Assembly: GCA_001543005.1 (NCBI GenBank)
Contig: LFLB01000025.1
Location: forward strand, 1-64,000
Length of the DNA: 64,000 nucleotides
Direction: 5' to 3'
From: Candidatus Spongiihabitans thiooxidans
GTDB taxonomy: Bacteria; Pseudomonadota; Gammaproteobacteria; Arenicellales; Poriferihabitantaceae
Below are positions 31,101-41,011 of the stretch, piece by piece. A program made the position numbers and the translations under genes. Under the pieces are notes generated by a model. It was given only the letters and a program-made list of their open reading frames with translations, made no database searches and was not told the origin of the DNA. Numbering within the stretch: position 1 is the first letter of the stretch; every line of letters begins with the position of its first letter.

Positions 31101-31624
31101 GCGAATATCTAAGCCTTGCTGTAAACGCAATCAAGGAAGGCAAACTGCCCGAACCGGATAGCGCTTTGGAACTTGAAAAAGCATCGATTATTGACTTACA
31201 CGTTACCGCATTATTTCCACAGGATTACCTGGCCAATGCCCATACACGATTGATTTTATATAAACGAATATCCAATGCGACCGACCTGGCGCAACTGGAA
31301 GAGTTACAAATAGAAACCATTGATCGGTTTGGTCTGCTACCCGAGCAGGGGAAAAACCTGTTTCGATTAACCGCATTGCGTTTACAAGCCGAACGATTAA
31401 ATATACGAAAAGCAGATATTGGCGATAATGGGGGTGTCATCGAGCTGCATGACAATCCGGTGATTGACCCTGGCGTAATATTTTCCTTAATTCAAGACAA
31501 TCCTCATCTTTACCAGCTATCCGGCCCAAATGCGTTTAAAATTACCGATGATTTGGCGGACCCTTTTACGAGAATGAACAAGATTGAAACTCTCTTTGAT
31601 ACGTTGTACGAAACCCTGCATTAA
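28166..31624 (+). CDS. mfd: Transcription-repair coupling factor Mfd
   Basis: A 1152-aa ATP-dependent translocase that removes stalled RNA polymerase and recruits UvrA. The N-terminal UvrB-homology region (about 1-340) is followed by the polymerase-interacting domain (NIGDPVVHIEHGVGRYQGL, about 490) and the RecG-like motor: Walker A GDVGFGKTE (about 630), motif II DEEH (about 731), LALTATPIPRT, and motif VI QLRGRVGRS. The C-terminal autoinhibitory domain is complete. Length matches the E. coli protein. csiV follows after 63 bp, a pairing common in gammaproteobacteria. Confidence 0.97.
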   Translation: MHSLLNPILPDHGQRISWSNLHGAATGMAITEAARRYNGVLVIVLEDQRQLQILETEIRYFLHQADNIPVLNFPSWESLPYDIFSPHQDIISDRLRILGKLPTLRRGIVLIQTTNLMQRLPPVDYVLGHTFSLKKSQHINLDTLKHQLIDSNYVAVNQVMSPGEFAVRGGLVDVFPMGAHAPFRLDLFDDELETIRIFDPDTQRSKQQVEKIELLPAREFPMTESGIKHFRSSFRRYFEGDPMKQTIYNQVSMGNTPAGTEFFFPLFFDQTATLFDYLQENSIFVKTQDFKQSISTYWAEINDRYINANYDPARKVIPPNQLYMDASEVEAKSSKYSRIDIIRGHDRKTSWAAEANPNKQFPVDSRKETPYQELLAHLRTSDNKILIVTETPGRKEALEGVLLNNMLRPTSFQGLHDFIADEQAILGLAIAPLERGFTSNTNGIEIICESQLYGEKVYQRRRRNRASQSPEAIIKSLTELNIGDPVVHIEHGVGRYQGLHVLVIGGDSGEFLSLEYQNGDRLYIPVLSLNLISRFVGGSPDLAPLHRLGGEQWEKSKKRARGKAYDVATELLEMEAFRNARKGHSFEINTLESERFNSQFPFEETLDQQQAISEVISDLGSPDPMDRLVCGDVGFGKTEVALRAAFIVSSNAKQVAILVPTTLLADQHYQTFVERFSDWPINVAVLSRFNTRKQSAELIKRVASGHIDIVIGTHRLLQDDIRFNDLGLLIIDEEHRFGVRQKERLKRIRSQVDILALTATPIPRTLNITMAGLRSISIIATPPVNRLSIKTFVRQWNRGLIREACLREIRRGGQVFFLHNEVKSIERMAVDIAELVTEGEVNICHGQMRESQLERVMQDFYHQRFNILVCSTIIESGIDIPTANTIIINRADRFGLAQLHQLRGRVGRSHHQAFAYLLIPDKEYITNAARKRLDAIDSMEDLGAGFALASHDLEIRGAGELLGETQSGSIDEVGFSLYSEYLSLAVNAIKEGKLPEPDSALELEKASIIDLHVTALFPQDYLANAHTRLILYKRISNATDLAQLEELQIETIDRFGLLPEQGKNLFRLTALRLQAERLNIRKADIGDNGGVIELHDNPVIDPGVIFSLIQDNPHLYQLSGPNAFKITDDLADPFTRMNKIETLFDTLYETLH

Positions 31625-31687
31625 CCGCATCGGTGGTAGCACAATTAGCGCCGGTTAAGTATGCTACGCTAGAATTCTTTATGGGTT

Positions 31688-32335
31688 ATGCGAAATAAAT
31701 CACTTATTGTTGTTTTTGAGGTCGTTCTGGGCATACTGCTGCTTGGTCTCGGCCATGTCGTTTACGCCAGAGACTACACCGTCGAATTGATCGTTTTTGA
31801 GCGTCTCGATACTGCCAACGATGCTGATGAAATATGGGATTTTTCGAGTGATCGTATCGCTGGCAAGTTACAGAAAATACAATCCCTGACCTCCAAAGCA
31901 ATCGACTATAAAACCAGCTCTACTTTAATCCGTCTTGCTACCATAAGAAATAATTTGGTGGCCGCAGGATATGGAATTTTACACTCAGCGAGATGGATTC
32001 AACCTGCCAAGGTATATCAGCAGGCGTCTTTAATATCTTTCGGCACAGCAGACTCCTCATTGCCTTATGGCTTTATTAGAGTTTACAAAACATCGCTGAT
32101 TTTTGCGGATATCGATATACAATATTCGCCAACCAGGCCAGAAGTATTTGTTAATGACCATACTGTCATCGATGCCGATGCCGACTCAAATGAGTATTTG
32201 ATTTCTCCAGACACAAACCTTGAATTTCAACAACCGCATTTTTTCATATCCGAAAAACGACGGCTAAAATTTAAAGAAATTCATTACTTCGACCATCCCT
32301 CGTTTGGGGTGATCCTGAGCGTATGGCCATCATAA
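31688..32335 (+). CDS. csiV: CsiV-like envelope protein
   Basis: A 215-aa secreted or periplasmic protein. Residues 1-28 are a signal peptide with a long hydrophobic core (VVFEVVLGILLLGLGHVVYA then RDY). The mature start YTVELIVFERLD is the hallmark of the CsiV family (PF10972), and the end LKFKEIHYFDHPSFGVILSVWP matches its conserved C-terminus. In Vibrio CsiV acts with the penicillin-binding protein 1A partner LpoA in cell-wall growth. Location directly behind mfd supports the assignment. It converges with the phosphorylase gene and overlaps its end by 6 bp. Confidence 0.75.
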   Translation: MRNKSLIVVFEVVLGILLLGLGHVVYARDYTVELIVFERLDTANDADEIWDFSSDRIAGKLQKIQSLTSKAIDYKTSSTLIRLATIRNNLVAAGYGILHSARWIQPAKVYQQASLISFGTADSSLPYGFIRVYKTSLIFADIDIQYSPTRPEVFVNDHTVIDADADSNEYLISPDTNLEFQQPHFFISEKRRLKFKEIHYFDHPSFGVILSVWPS

Positions 32336-33100
32336 TCGGGATATGAACTGCTCCAAAATTGTCACAGCATCATCGGTTGTTGCCGCCAAATTTGCGTAGA
32401 TTGTCTCCATTGTCAGTTCCTGGTCCCCCCGCCCTGCTGCTACATTGGCCACCAGAGCAATACCGGCATAGCGCATATTCAATTCTCTGGCCAGTGCGGC
32501 TTCGGGCATTGCGGTCATGCCGACAATTTCCGCGCCATCTCTTTCCAGGCGATCAATTTCTGCAGCGGTTTCAAGTCTGGGTCCCTGGGTAACGGCGTAG
32601 ACCCCGCTGTTATTAACTTCGATTGTCGTATGCCGGGCCGCATGTTGAGCCGCCTGTATTAGTCGCAATCTGAGTGGTTGGTCATAAGGCTCAGTAAAAT
32701 CAATGTGATTCACCTTGTCATCTACATGGCTGTTTGAATAAAGCTTGCCGTCATAAAATGTATGCTCCCGAGCCGAGGTATAGTCGATAATTTGATGGGG
32801 AATAGCGATTGAGCGTGCGGGGAAATCGGGGTTAATTCCGCCTACCGCCGCCAATGCAATGACCTCAGTGACACCGGCATCTTTCAGTGCATACATATTG
32901 GCGCGGTAGTTGATTCTATGCGGCGCGATGGAATGATCGTCACCATGCCTGGGCAAGAATACTAATTTTGAACCACAATACTTTCCGAACGATAGCGGCG
33001 CCGATGGTGGCCCGTAGGGTGTTGACACTTTCCTTTGCTCGACAACAGCGAAATTCGGGAGTTGATCAAATCCGCTACCTCCAATTATCGCCAGCGTCAT
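32330..33100 (-). CDS. S-methyl-5'-thioinosine / methylthioadenosine phosphorylase
   Basis: A 256-aa purine nucleoside phosphorylase of the methylthioadenosine family. LAIIGGSGF is the phosphate-binding start, FLPRHGDDHSIAPHRINYRAN the second phosphate loop, TQGPRLETAAEI the sugar-binding motif, and GMTAMPEAALARE the base and methylthio site. The GMT-x-MPEA form resembles the Pseudomonas methylthioinosine-specific enzyme rather than plain MTA phosphorylase. The ATG at 33100 was chosen because GAGGAACAGAGG precedes it; a GTG- or ATG-like start at 33148 would overlap rfbA. Role: salvage of methylthio-nucleosides from polyamine and quorum-signal synthesis. Confidence 0.85.
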   Translation of the reverse strand: MTLAIIGGSGFDQLPNFAVVEQRKVSTPYGPPSAPLSFGKYCGSKLVFLPRHGDDHSIAPHRINYRANMYALKDAGVTEVIALAAVGGINPDFPARSIAIPHQIIDYTSAREHTFYDGKLYSNSHVDDKVNHIDFTEPYDQPLRLRLIQAAQHAARHTTIEVNNSGVYAVTQGPRLETAAEIDRLERDGAEIVGMTAMPEAALARELNMRYAGIALVANVAAGRGDQELTMETIYANLAATTDDAVTILEQFISRL

Positions 33101-33128
33101 CCTCTGTTCCTCAATTGATGTATGTCTT

Positions 33129-34019
33129 TCAATTTGCCCTTCGTTCAATGATCAATTTTTTCAGGTATTTACCGTAATCATTCATTTTTAATTGCTCGGC
33201 CAGACTCTCCAATTGGCCATCATCAATATGCCCCATGCGCCAACAAATTTCTTCCGGGCAACATACTTTCATACCCTGACGCTTTTCAATAGTTTGGATA
33301 AACATTGTGGCGTCAAGCAAAGCGGCAGATGTTCCGGTATCGAGCCAAGTCATTCCGCGGGACATCCCACCAGTCAACACTTCCACACTCAACATTCCGT
33401 CATCCAGATAGGTTTTATTCAGATTAGTAATTTCCAACTCTCCGCGCGCAGAAGGTTTGAGCGAGCGCACCCGTTGCGCCACTGTGGAGTCGTAAAAATA
33501 TAGTCCGGTCACCGCGTATTGTGACTTTGGCGCTTTCGGCTTTTCTTCCAAATCGTAAACTTGCCCGCTTTCGTCGAACGCTACCACGTCATACCTTTCA
33601 GGGTTGCTTACCTGGTATGCGAAAATTTGGGCGCCTTTTTTTAATGCTGCCGCTTTTTGTAAACTATCGGTTAAGTGATGGCCATAAAAAATATTATCGC
33701 CCAGCACCAAGGCACTGTTCTGATTACCGATGAATTCCGAACCGATTATAAACGCCTGAGCCAACCCTTCTGGTGCTGCTTGTACCGCATAGGAAAAATT
33801 TACCCCCCATTTGCCGCCATCGCCGAGTAATTGCTGAAATCGAGGCGTATTCTGAGGCGTGGAAATGATCAAAATATCTTTAATTCCAGCTAACAACAAT
33901 ACCGACAAAGGATAGTAAATCATTGGTTTATCGTACACCGGGATAAGTTGGCTGGACACGGCAAGCGTTGCCGGCCACAAACGCGAACCCGACCCTTCAG
34001 CCAGTATTAATCCCCTCAC
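33129..34019 (-). CDS. rfbA: Glucose-1-phosphate thymidylyltransferase-like protein, altered motif
   Basis: A 296-aa RmlA-family nucleotidyltransferase, the first step of dTDP-rhamnose synthesis. Most of the family pattern is present: VYDKPMIYYPLSVLLLAGI, STPQNTPRFQQLLGDG, APEGLAQAFIIG, LGDNIFYG with a metal-binding Asp, DLEEKP, and WLDTGT with the second metal Asp. The start motif is odd: GGSGTRL is AEGSGSRL and the lysine of SKQLLP is Ser (SSQLIP), although GG and this lysine contact nucleotide and phosphate in known enzymes. Activity is therefore uncertain. GTG start. rmlBCD are not next to it; it follows hldD by 48 bp. Confidence 0.83.
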   Translation of the reverse strand: MRGLILAEGSGSRLWPATLAVSSQLIPVYDKPMIYYPLSVLLLAGIKDILIISTPQNTPRFQQLLGDGGKWGVNFSYAVQAAPEGLAQAFIIGSEFIGNQNSALVLGDNIFYGHHLTDSLQKAAALKKGAQIFAYQVSNPERYDVVAFDESGQVYDLEEKPKAPKSQYAVTGLYFYDSTVAQRVRSLKPSARGELEITNLNKTYLDDGMLSVEVLTGGMSRGMTWLDTGTSAALLDATMFIQTIEKRQGMKVCCPEEICWRMGHIDDGQLESLAEQLKMNDYGKYLKKLIIERRAN

Positions 34020-34067
34020 CCTATTGCTCCAACACGCCCCAATGATCGCAACCGTTGACCATCAGGA

Positions 34068-35066
34068 TTATGCGGTGGACAAACAAGCAATATATTTTGT
34101 TATACCCTGATTGACATTATCGAATGACCCGTTAAATCCGGTTGATTTTAATTTACTCAAATCAGCCTGAGTATAACTTTGGTACTTGCCAATCAGCGCG
34201 TCCGGCATGGCAATGTAAGTTATTTCTTTTTTTGCAACTGCTTCGGCGAGGGTCAGCATTTCTTTGTCAAGGTTTTGGCGACAAGCATTTACCACCGCCA
34301 GGGCGACATCGTTAAAGCTTTGGCATCGACCAGTACCGACGTTGAACAGGCCGCTAACTCCAGGGTTTTTCAACAAGAATAAATTGATGCCAACGACATC
34401 ATCGACATAAACAAAATCACGAACCTGCTGGCCGTCGTTGTAGCCGTCCGAACCGGAAAATAATCTGACATTCTGGTCGTCTTGATACTGGTTATAACAA
34501 TGCCATGCGACCGATGCCATGCGGCCCTTGTGAAATTCTCGTGGACCATAAACATTAAAATACCTCAGTCCTACACATTGAATGCCGATGGGGATATCGA
34601 GGGAATGTTGCTTTCGAATATAGTTGTCGAATAATAATTTCGACCAGGCATAGGCGTTTAATGCGGATTCATTTTCCGGCTGTTCCACAAATACTGAACT
34701 CCGGCCATAAACCGATGCCGATGACGCATAAATGAATTGTGCCTGGTGTCGTTTGCTAAATTGAAATAATTCCTTGGAATACGTGAAGTTGTTGTGAAGG
34801 ATATATTCTCCATCCGTGGCCATAGTATCCGAGCACGCACCTTGGTGGAATACGGCCGACACAGCATCAAATTTCCTGCCCTCCGTCATAAAATCGTAAA
34901 ACTCATGTTTATCCATATAGTCAACGATTTTAAGGTCGGATAGATTTTTTATTTTTTCGGCATTGGTCAAATTGTCAACCACCATGATATTTTCTATCCC
35001 TTCTTGATTGAGCGCCTTGACAAGATTAGACCCTATAAAGCCGGCGCCTCCGGTAACAATAATCAT
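34068..35066 (-). CDS. hldD: ADP-glyceromanno-heptose 6-epimerase
   Basis: A 332-aa short-chain dehydrogenase/reductase. [18 protein letters not shown] is the NADP-binding Rossmann start, FYDFMTEGRKFDAVFHQGACSDT-type residues follow, and the catalytic YAWSK (Tyr-x3-Lys) lies at about 138-142. Together with YFNVYGPREFHKGRMASVA these are hallmarks of HldD (RfaD), which converts ADP-D-glycero- to ADP-L-glycero-D-manno-heptose for the lipopolysaccharide inner core. Its start overlaps the hldA stop by 4 bp, so kinase and epimerase are coupled. Confidence 0.95.
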   Translation of the reverse strand: MIIVTGGAGFIGSNLVKALNQEGIENIMVVDNLTNAEKIKNLSDLKIVDYMDKHEFYDFMTEGRKFDAVSAVFHQGACSDTMATDGEYILHNNFTYSKELFQFSKRHQAQFIYASSASVYGRSSVFVEQPENESALNAYAWSKLLFDNYIRKQHSLDIPIGIQCVGLRYFNVYGPREFHKGRMASVAWHCYNQYQDDQNVRLFSGSDGYNDGQQVRDFVYVDDVVGINLFLLKNPGVSGLFNVGTGRCQSFNDVALAVVNACRQNLDKEMLTLAEAVAKKEITYIAMPDALIGKYQSYTQADLSKLKSTGFNGSFDNVNQGITKYIACLSTA

Positions 35067-36067
35067 GACTGGTAATCTTTCTTGAATGCCGCGCTTAGTT
35101 CATATCGGTCCACGGTCGCCGTTCCCAATTTCGATATCACCACACCAGCCGCACTATTTGCCAGTTCCATCCCAATAGAATGGGGTAACCCGGCCGACAA
35201 CGCCATCGCCATCACTGCAATTACCGTATCCCCTGCCCCGCTAACATCATAGACTTCACGGCTTCTGGCAGGGATATGGATAGACTCAGTTTTGGAATCG
35301 AATAACTTCATGCCTTGATCGCTTAAGGTAACCAATAATTGATTGAGTTCATATTGATTGATCAGAGAATTTGCTTTGCTCTGTAAATCCTGCTCTCCCT
35401 GAACGACCCCGGCAACGGATTCGAATTCGACCAGATTCGGGGTGATCATAGTCGCCCCGCGGTACGCTGAATAATTGCTACCTTTAGGGTCAATTAACAC
35501 TGGTTTGCCATTTTCTTTGGCAACCGCTATCAATGCTTCAACCTGTGCCAAACTGCCCTTGCCATAATCTGAAAGTATCACCGTGTCATGGCTTTGGATC
35601 AAATTACGATATTGATCCAGAATGACCGCTACTACTTTGGCGTTAGGTGAATTTTCAAAATCTAATCGCAGCAACTGCTGATTTTTCGATATTACTCTGA
35701 GTTTTATGGTGGTCTTAATCGTGCTGTCGTATTCGAGTACAGTATTGATTTTTGAATCGTTGGCGATTTTCTCGCAGTTGCGCCCGGCTTGGTCTTGACC
35801 GACAATACCTAACAGCGTACATACGCCATCCAATGCCGTTATATTTCTTGCTACGTTTCCAGCACCGCCAATTTTCTCAGTCATTTCCTGCACGACAATA
35901 ACGGGCACCGGTGCTTCGGGAGAAATGCGTTTGACATCGCCTATCCAATACTGGTCAAGCATAACATCGCCAACCACCAATATTCGGGTATTGGCCAGCT
36001 TTTCGATCAGGTCTTCGGCCCGGCTTTCGACCTGGTTATCGATATGATTACGGTCGACCGATTCCAT
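35063..36067 (-). CDS. hldA: Heptose 7-phosphate kinase (HldE N-terminal domain, stand-alone)
   Basis: A 334-aa PfkB-family kinase that phosphorylates heptose 7-phosphate at O-1. Visible are [26 protein letters not shown], the glycine loop [33 protein letters not shown], and the ATP/anion-hole signature [14 protein letters not shown]. Only the kinase part is present; the cytidylyltransferase-like half of bifunctional HldE (RfaE2) is absent, so a separate hldC-type gene is needed elsewhere. It overlaps ugd by 20 bp and hldD by 4 bp. Confidence 0.92.
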   Translation of the reverse strand: MESVDRNHIDNQVESRAEDLIEKLANTRILVVGDVMLDQYWIGDVKRISPEAPVPVIVVQEMTEKIGGAGNVARNITALDGVCTLLGIVGQDQAGRNCEKIANDSKINTVLEYDSTIKTTIKLRVISKNQQLLRLDFENSPNAKVVAVILDQYRNLIQSHDTVILSDYGKGSLAQVEALIAVAKENGKPVLIDPKGSNYSAYRGATMITPNLVEFESVAGVVQGEQDLQSKANSLINQYELNQLLVTLSDQGMKLFDSKTESIHIPARSREVYDVSGAGDTVIAVMAMALSAGLPHSIGMELANSAAGVVISKLGTATVDRYELSAAFKKDYQS

Positions 36068-37373
36068 AATAACTTAACCCTGCTTCGGTCACCCTCTCGG
36101 GAGAAAAAATATTGCGACCGTCGACGATCACATTTCCCCGCATTTTTGACTTGATTTGATCGATATCAGAGCCCCGAAAAACCGACCATTCGGTGACGAC
36201 TATCAGGCAATCTACATCGGTCAAGGCATCGTAGGGCGTATCACTAAATAATGTCAAGTCGGCACGTTCACCGTATATTCTAAGCGCCTCATCGGTTGCC
36301 ACAGGATCAAAAGCCTGAACGGTTGCGCCCATATCCCATAATGCCTCCATAACCACTCTGCTCGGGGCGCCACGCATGTCATCCGTGTCTGGTTTAAACG
36401 ACAATCCCCAAAGCGCAAACTTTTTACCTTTAAGATCTGTTCCAAAGTGATCGACTACCTTGTTAATCGGCACCCGTTTTTGATCGTTGTTAACCGCTTC
36501 AACGGCGCTCAATATTCTTGCATCGTAGTCGGCCGCTTTTGCCGTTCTATACAACGCTTGAACATCCTTGGAAAAACAAGAACCACCATAACCACAACCG
36601 GGATAGATAAACGAATAGCCGATTCTTGGGTCGGCCCCGATACCAATTCGCACCGACTCAATATCTGCACCAAAACAATCTGCCAGATTAGACATTTCAT
36701 TCATGAATGAAATTTTTGTCGCCAGCATCGCGTTGGCAGCGTATTTTGTTAATTCCGCAGAGGACACATCCATAACAATGAGTCTTTCATGGTTGCGATT
36801 AAACGGTGCATACAGGTTTCGTAATATATCCAGTGCCCGATCATCCTCAACACCGACAATAATACGATCCGGTTTCATAAAACCCTCAATCGCCCCACCT
36901 ACTTTCAAAAACTCTGGATTCGATACCACGCTAAACGGAATGTTGAGAGCTCTCTTCTCAAGTGCTTGCTTGATCGTGACTTTTACAATTTCGGCTGTAC
37001 CAACCGGCACTGTGGACTTGGTAGCGACAACACGATAGTCATTGATTTGTTCGCCAATAGATTGCGCGACCCGCTTCACGTATTGCAAATCCGCAGACCC
37101 ATCTTCATCAGGGGGCGTGCCCACAGCAATAAAAATTACTTCGCCATGATTGACCCCTTTTTCAATGGAGGTAGTGAAACTCAGGCGATCTGACGCCATG
37201 TTTTTGTGCACCAGCGTTTCCAGATCGGGTTCGTATATCGGCATGATGCCTTTTCTCAGTCCATCGATCTTCCCTTGATCAGTGTCTATGCAAACAACAT
37301 TGTTGCCCATTTCGGAGAAACAAGCACCGGAAACCAGGCCAACATATCCGCTACCGACAACAGTAATATTCAT
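36048..37373 (-). CDS. ugd: UDP-glucose 6-dehydrogenase
   Basis: A 441-aa NAD-dependent dehydrogenase that oxidises UDP-glucose twice to UDP-glucuronate for envelope polysaccharide or lipid A decoration. [21 protein letters not shown] is the NAD-binding start, [13 protein letters not shown] a substrate loop, and [14 protein letters not shown] holds the catalytic Cys (about 262). [22 protein letters not shown] marks the C-terminal UDP-binding domain. Full length. It is the upstream member of ugd-hldA-hldD-rfbA. Confidence 0.95.
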   Translation of the reverse strand: MNITVVGSGYVGLVSGACFSEMGNNVVCIDTDQGKIDGLRKGIMPIYEPDLETLVHKNMASDRLSFTTSIEKGVNHGEVIFIAVGTPPDEDGSADLQYVKRVAQSIGEQINDYRVVATKSTVPVGTAEIVKVTIKQALEKRALNIPFSVVSNPEFLKVGGAIEGFMKPDRIIVGVEDDRALDILRNLYAPFNRNHERLIVMDVSSAELTKYAANAMLATKISFMNEMSNLADCFGADIESVRIGIGADPRIGYSFIYPGCGYGGSCFSKDVQALYRTAKAADYDARILSAVEAVNNDQKRVPINKVVDHFGTDLKGKKFALWGLSFKPDTDDMRGAPSRVVMEALWDMGATVQAFDPVATDEALRIYGERADLTLFSDTPYDALTDVDCLIVVTEWSVFRGSDIDQIKSKMRGNVIVDGRNIFSPERVTEAGLSYYGIGRP

Positions 37374-37443
37374 AGTTGGCCTTGGTGGTTAGAATCTATG
37401 CGGTTGTTGGAATCAAGCGTTGGGATTTTAGTCGCTGGCAGGG

Positions 37444-38643
37444 CTAACCCACCGACAGCGGCTGCGGGGGCGGGGGCAGGGTCAATTTATTGCCACTTTG
37501 CCGTTGAACAGTTCCCCAGCCTTTGCAGCCTGGGCATTGCCAATGCAATGAGTTACTTTGAAATCCACACTGCCGACAGTGATAATTGCGCCCCGTTTCC
37601 ACCACCTCCGTCAATAAATCCGCCAACAATGAGAAATCCTTGTCCCGCCTGCTCGGCGTAACATCTTGTTCATGATTATTCATAAGTTGATACATGCTTT
37701 CCAGACTGGGATGTTTTCGCACCAGATTCAACATTAAAGCTTGCCCTGCTTCTTTGCCGTTGTTCTTACGGGTTAGTTCCACTAGCATGGCAATAATTCT
37801 TGGATCTGCGTTTTTTTCCAGCGCGGATTCCAGAAACTTTTTGAATGAAGATTCATCGTTAAGCACCGCATAACTGCTGGACACATGGCCAACCACCTCA
37901 CCCATCGCTTGTGGCGCCCAATACGCCAAGCCGCGCCAGATAGCAATGGCATTGGTATGATTGCCGTGCATAGCCGCAAGCCGTCCAGATTGAATTACCG
38001 CCCGGATACAACGAGCATCATGGTGGAATGCTGACTTGAGGTGTTTTTCCGCGTCTTGAATATTGCCTTCAGTAATCGCTTTTTCGGCAAGCTCGCAATA
38101 ATAATGTGCAATGGTCTGAGCAAAATTCTGTTCCACGAACCGATCCAGTTGTTTCGCAACATAGATCGCTTTCTGCCACTCTTTTTCTTGATCGTAAATT
38201 TGCAATAAAAATCGACCAGCTTGCCCTTTGTATTCTAAAACCTGCTGTAATTCCTGGAACAGGTTTTCCGCACGATCGAACAATCCTGCTTTAAAGTAAT
38301 CCTGGGCCAGTTCAAATAATGCTAATTCTCGCAGGCTATCATCAATATCTGAGCGTGCAACCAGATTTTGATGAATTCGAGTTGCGCGCTCAACTTCTCC
38401 GCGACGCCTGAATAGATTGCCCAGAGCCATGTGCATTTCCACGGTTTCCTTGTCGACTTCAACGACTTCCAAAAACACTTGCAGCGCCTTGTCGGGCTGC
38501 TCATTCAATAAAAAACTGAGCCCCTTGAAATAAGCTTCAGGCAGACCGCCGGACTTGGAAACCGCAGACTTGTCGTGAGCAGACATCAACCAACCACCTG
38601 CGGCGGCTAAAGGCAGTAGAAGTAATAACCAGATTGGATCCAT
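37444..38643 (-). CDS. lapB: LapB (YciM), lipopolysaccharide assembly protein
   Basis: A 399-aa membrane-anchored TPR protein. One N-terminal transmembrane helix (PIWLLLLLPLAAAGGWLMS) is followed by repeated TPR pairs (for example AYFKGLSFLLNEQPDKALQVF, EMHMALGNLFRRRGEVERA). The C-terminal rubredoxin-type metal site has CRQCG and CPGCKGWG (about 358-382). In E. coli LapB works with FtsH to set LpxC stability and with LPS export proteins. Placement after lapA, and next to hldAD and ugd, groups LPS control and synthesis genes. The proline-rich tail LPPPPQP is unremarkable. Confidence 0.95.
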   Translation of the reverse strand: MDPIWLLLLLPLAAAGGWLMSAHDKSAVSKSGGLPEAYFKGLSFLLNEQPDKALQVFLEVVEVDKETVEMHMALGNLFRRRGEVERATRIHQNLVARSDIDDSLRELALFELAQDYFKAGLFDRAENLFQELQQVLEYKGQAGRFLLQIYDQEKEWQKAIYVAKQLDRFVEQNFAQTIAHYYCELAEKAITEGNIQDAEKHLKSAFHHDARCIRAVIQSGRLAAMHGNHTNAIAIWRGLAYWAPQAMGEVVGHVSSSYAVLNDESSFKKFLESALEKNADPRIIAMLVELTRKNNGKEAGQALMLNLVRKHPSLESMYQLMNNHEQDVTPSRRDKDFSLLADLLTEVVETGRNYHCRQCGFQSNSLHWQCPGCKGWGTVQRQSGNKLTLPPPPQPLSVG

Positions 38644-38731
38644 GATTAATGTGACAGAATTCTATATCAGGGTTAGTCATTCTATTACTCGGCGTCATTA
38701 TAAACGCGAGTTATAGACCTCAGGATTAGAC

Positions 38732-38998
38732 CTAAATTACAGATCTTGAAGATTCCAGGTTTTCAAGCTCTTTTTTAACCTTTGATAAGTTGCGTCGTAC
38801 TTTCAGGGATGACAGCAAGCTGGCAAAAAAACCAGCAAAAACACCTAATGTTAGTGTGCAAATCAACAGCAGAGCCAAATTGATTTCTTTGCGAAAAGAT
38901 AAATACTTGAGCTCCACCATTTGACTATTCATATAGGTAAAGGTCAAACCAATAAAAACTATGATAATAATAACAATAACATACAATAGCTTTGTCAT
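38732..38998 (-). CDS. lapA: LapA domain protein (DUF1049)
   Basis: An 88-aa inner-membrane protein with two transmembrane helices (LLYVIVIIIIVFIGLTFTYMN and LALLLICTLTLGVFAGFFAS) followed by a charged coiled-coil tail (KVRRNLSKVKKELENLES). This is the typical LapA layout. It lies 5 bp after ihfB and 88 bp before lapB, the standard rpsA-ihfB-lapA-lapB order. Confidence 0.92.
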   Translation of the reverse strand: MTKLLYVIVIIIIVFIGLTFTYMNSQMVELKYLSFRKEINLALLLICTLTLGVFAGFFASLLSSLKVRRNLSKVKKELENLESSRSVI

Positions 38999-39003
38999 GT
39001 TAA

Positions 39004-39333
39004 TTATGCAGGGTTTACACTATTTACCCGTTTTCGTAAGTTTGCACCGGGGTTAAAGTGTGGTACGTATTTTTCAGGCACATCCACCTTTTCATCGGTT
39101 TTAGGATTGCGCCCGACCCGTGGCGGCCGATAATGCAACGTCATGCTACCAAATCCCCGAATTTCAATCCGCTCACCATTAGCTAAGGCAGTGGCCATGT
39201 GCTCCAATATGCTATTGACCGCCAACTCGACATCGGTTTCAGAAAGTTGTGGTTGTTCAGAAGTAAGATATACAACCAACTCAGATTTAGTCAGCGTTGG
39301 TTGTTTTAACTGATTTTCGTGACTATCAGACAT
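39004..39333 (-). CDS. ihfB: Integration host factor beta subunit
   Basis: A 109-aa DNA-bending protein. [28 protein letters not shown] is the dimerisation part and [24 protein letters not shown] includes the DNA-intercalating arm with its proline and the GRNP signature. It begins one base after the rpsA stop. IHF also bends leaders during spacer insertion in type I CRISPR systems, so it may serve the array in this window; that link is inference. Confidence 0.96.
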   Translation of the reverse strand: MSDSHENQLKQPTLTKSELVVYLTSEQPQLSETDVELAVNSILEHMATALANGERIEIRGFGSMTLHYRPPRVGRNPKTDEKVDVPEKYVPHFNPGANLRKRVNSVNPA

Positions 39334-39334
39334 G

Positions 39335-41011
39335 TCAATCAGACTGTTTATCTAATTGTTCTTTCAGTTTATCACCTAATGTAGCGCCACTGATATTCGA
39401 TTCGCGAGAATATTCCTGAGTCGCTTCATCTTCGATTTCCAGGTCACACACTTTGATAGACAAGGATATCTTGCGATCTTTACGCTCAATACTGGTAATT
39501 TTGGCTTCAATTTTGTCGCCTTCTTTAAGCACGGTGCGCGCATCATCCACCTGCTCCCGGGAAATTTCCGAAGCCCGGAGGTAGCCCTCAACATCAGAAG
39601 TAAGCTCAACGACCGCGCCCTTAGCGGTGACCTCTTTAATCACACCTTTTACCGTGCTGCCTTTACTATTTTCCGTGACATAACCCGAAAAAGGATCCTC
39701 GGTTACTTGTTTAAGACCGAGAGAAATTCTTTCCCTTTCAGCATCAACAGCAAGTACCACAACGGTTAGTTCGTCCCCTTTCTTATAATCGGTAACGGCT
39801 TCTTCACCGGTCTTTCCCCAAGCCAGGTCAGAAAGGTGGACCAAACCATCAATACCGCCTTGTACGCCAATAAATATACCGAAATCTGTTTTTGAGCGGA
39901 TATTTCCAGTAATTATGTCGCCTTTTTTGTGGGCCAATGCAAACTCTTCCCACGGGTTAAGGCTACACTGTTTCATTCCCAGAGAAATTCGACGTCTTTC
40001 CGGATCAATATCAAGAATCATCACTTCTACTTCATCGCCAACGTGACAAATTTTACCAGGATGGATATTTTTGTTGGCCCAATCCATTTCGGAAAGATGC
40101 ACCAGACCTTCAACACCTTCTTCCAACTCGACAAATGCGCCGTAGTCAGTAAGATTAGTCACCTTGCCAAATAGTCGGGTGTTGACCGGGTAGCGACGGA
40201 CTAAATCCATCCAGGGGTCGTCGCCCATCTGTTTCAATCCAAGCGATACCCGACATTGTGCCTTGTCAAATTTAAGCACTTGAGTTTCGATTTCATCGCC
40301 AACGGTTAATACTTCCGATGGATGTTTAACCCGTTTCCAGGCCAGGTCAGTTATATGTAGCAGTCCATCCAAACCACCTAAATTCACGAACGCGCCATAG
40401 CCGGTCAAATTTTTAACCACGCCTTTGACTATTTGCCCTTCTTCAAGGGTATCGAGCAGTTTTTCGCGTTCTTCGTTGAGTTCATTTTCAACAATAGCAC
40501 GTCTTGAAACGACGATATTATTGCGTGCTTGATCGAGGCTAATAACCTTAAAGTCGAGCTCCCGACCTTCGATACAAGTAGAATCTTTAACCGGGCGCAC
40601 ATCTACCAAGGAGCCGGGTAAAAATGCACGTAATCCACTCACATCAACAGTAAATCCACCTTTAACCTTGCCGGTAATAATACCGCTGATTATTTCGCCC
40701 TCTTCCTGTGCACTGGCAAGTTCAATCCAGGCCCTGGCAGACATCGCGCGTTCCCGTGACATTGTGGTACAGCCAGTGCCATCTTCCACTGCTTCCAGGG
40801 CAACTTCAACTTGATCACCCACTTTAACAGTGAGTTCTCCTGCGGCATTTTTGAATTCATCCGCGGGAATTTCCGCATCTGATTTTAACCCCGCACTAAC
40901 GATAACATAGTCATCATTCGCCTCCACTACATCCCCGAGAATCACCTCACCGGGTCGCATGACGACATTCGCCAGACTTTCTTCTAATAACGTCGCAAAA
41001 TTTTCAGTCAT
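39335..41011 (-). CDS. rpsA: Ribosomal protein S1
   Basis: A 558-aa protein with six S1 RNA-binding repeats (for example [91 protein letters not shown]). It brings mRNA to the 30S subunit. Length is typical. No clear Shine-Dalgarno sequence precedes the ATG at 41011 (GGTGTAATTATTTAATT), as for the E. coli gene, where S1 represses its own message through a structured leader. The 301-bp region upstream may hold such a leader. Confidence 0.97.
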   Translation of the reverse strand: MTENFATLLEESLANVVMRPGEVILGDVVEANDDYVIVSAGLKSDAEIPADEFKNAAGELTVKVGDQVEVALEAVEDGTGCTTMSRERAMSARAWIELASAQEEGEIISGIITGKVKGGFTVDVSGLRAFLPGSLVDVRPVKDSTCIEGRELDFKVISLDQARNNIVVSRRAIVENELNEEREKLLDTLEEGQIVKGVVKNLTGYGAFVNLGGLDGLLHITDLAWKRVKHPSEVLTVGDEIETQVLKFDKAQCRVSLGLKQMGDDPWMDLVRRYPVNTRLFGKVTNLTDYGAFVELEEGVEGLVHLSEMDWANKNIHPGKICHVGDEVEVMILDIDPERRRISLGMKQCSLNPWEEFALAHKKGDIITGNIRSKTDFGIFIGVQGGIDGLVHLSDLAWGKTGEEAVTDYKKGDELTVVVLAVDAERERISLGLKQVTEDPFSGYVTENSKGSTVKGVIKEVTAKGAVVELTSDVEGYLRASEISREQVDDARTVLKEGDKIEAKITSIERKDRKISLSIKVCDLEIEDEATQEYSRESNISGATLGDKLKEQLDKQSD

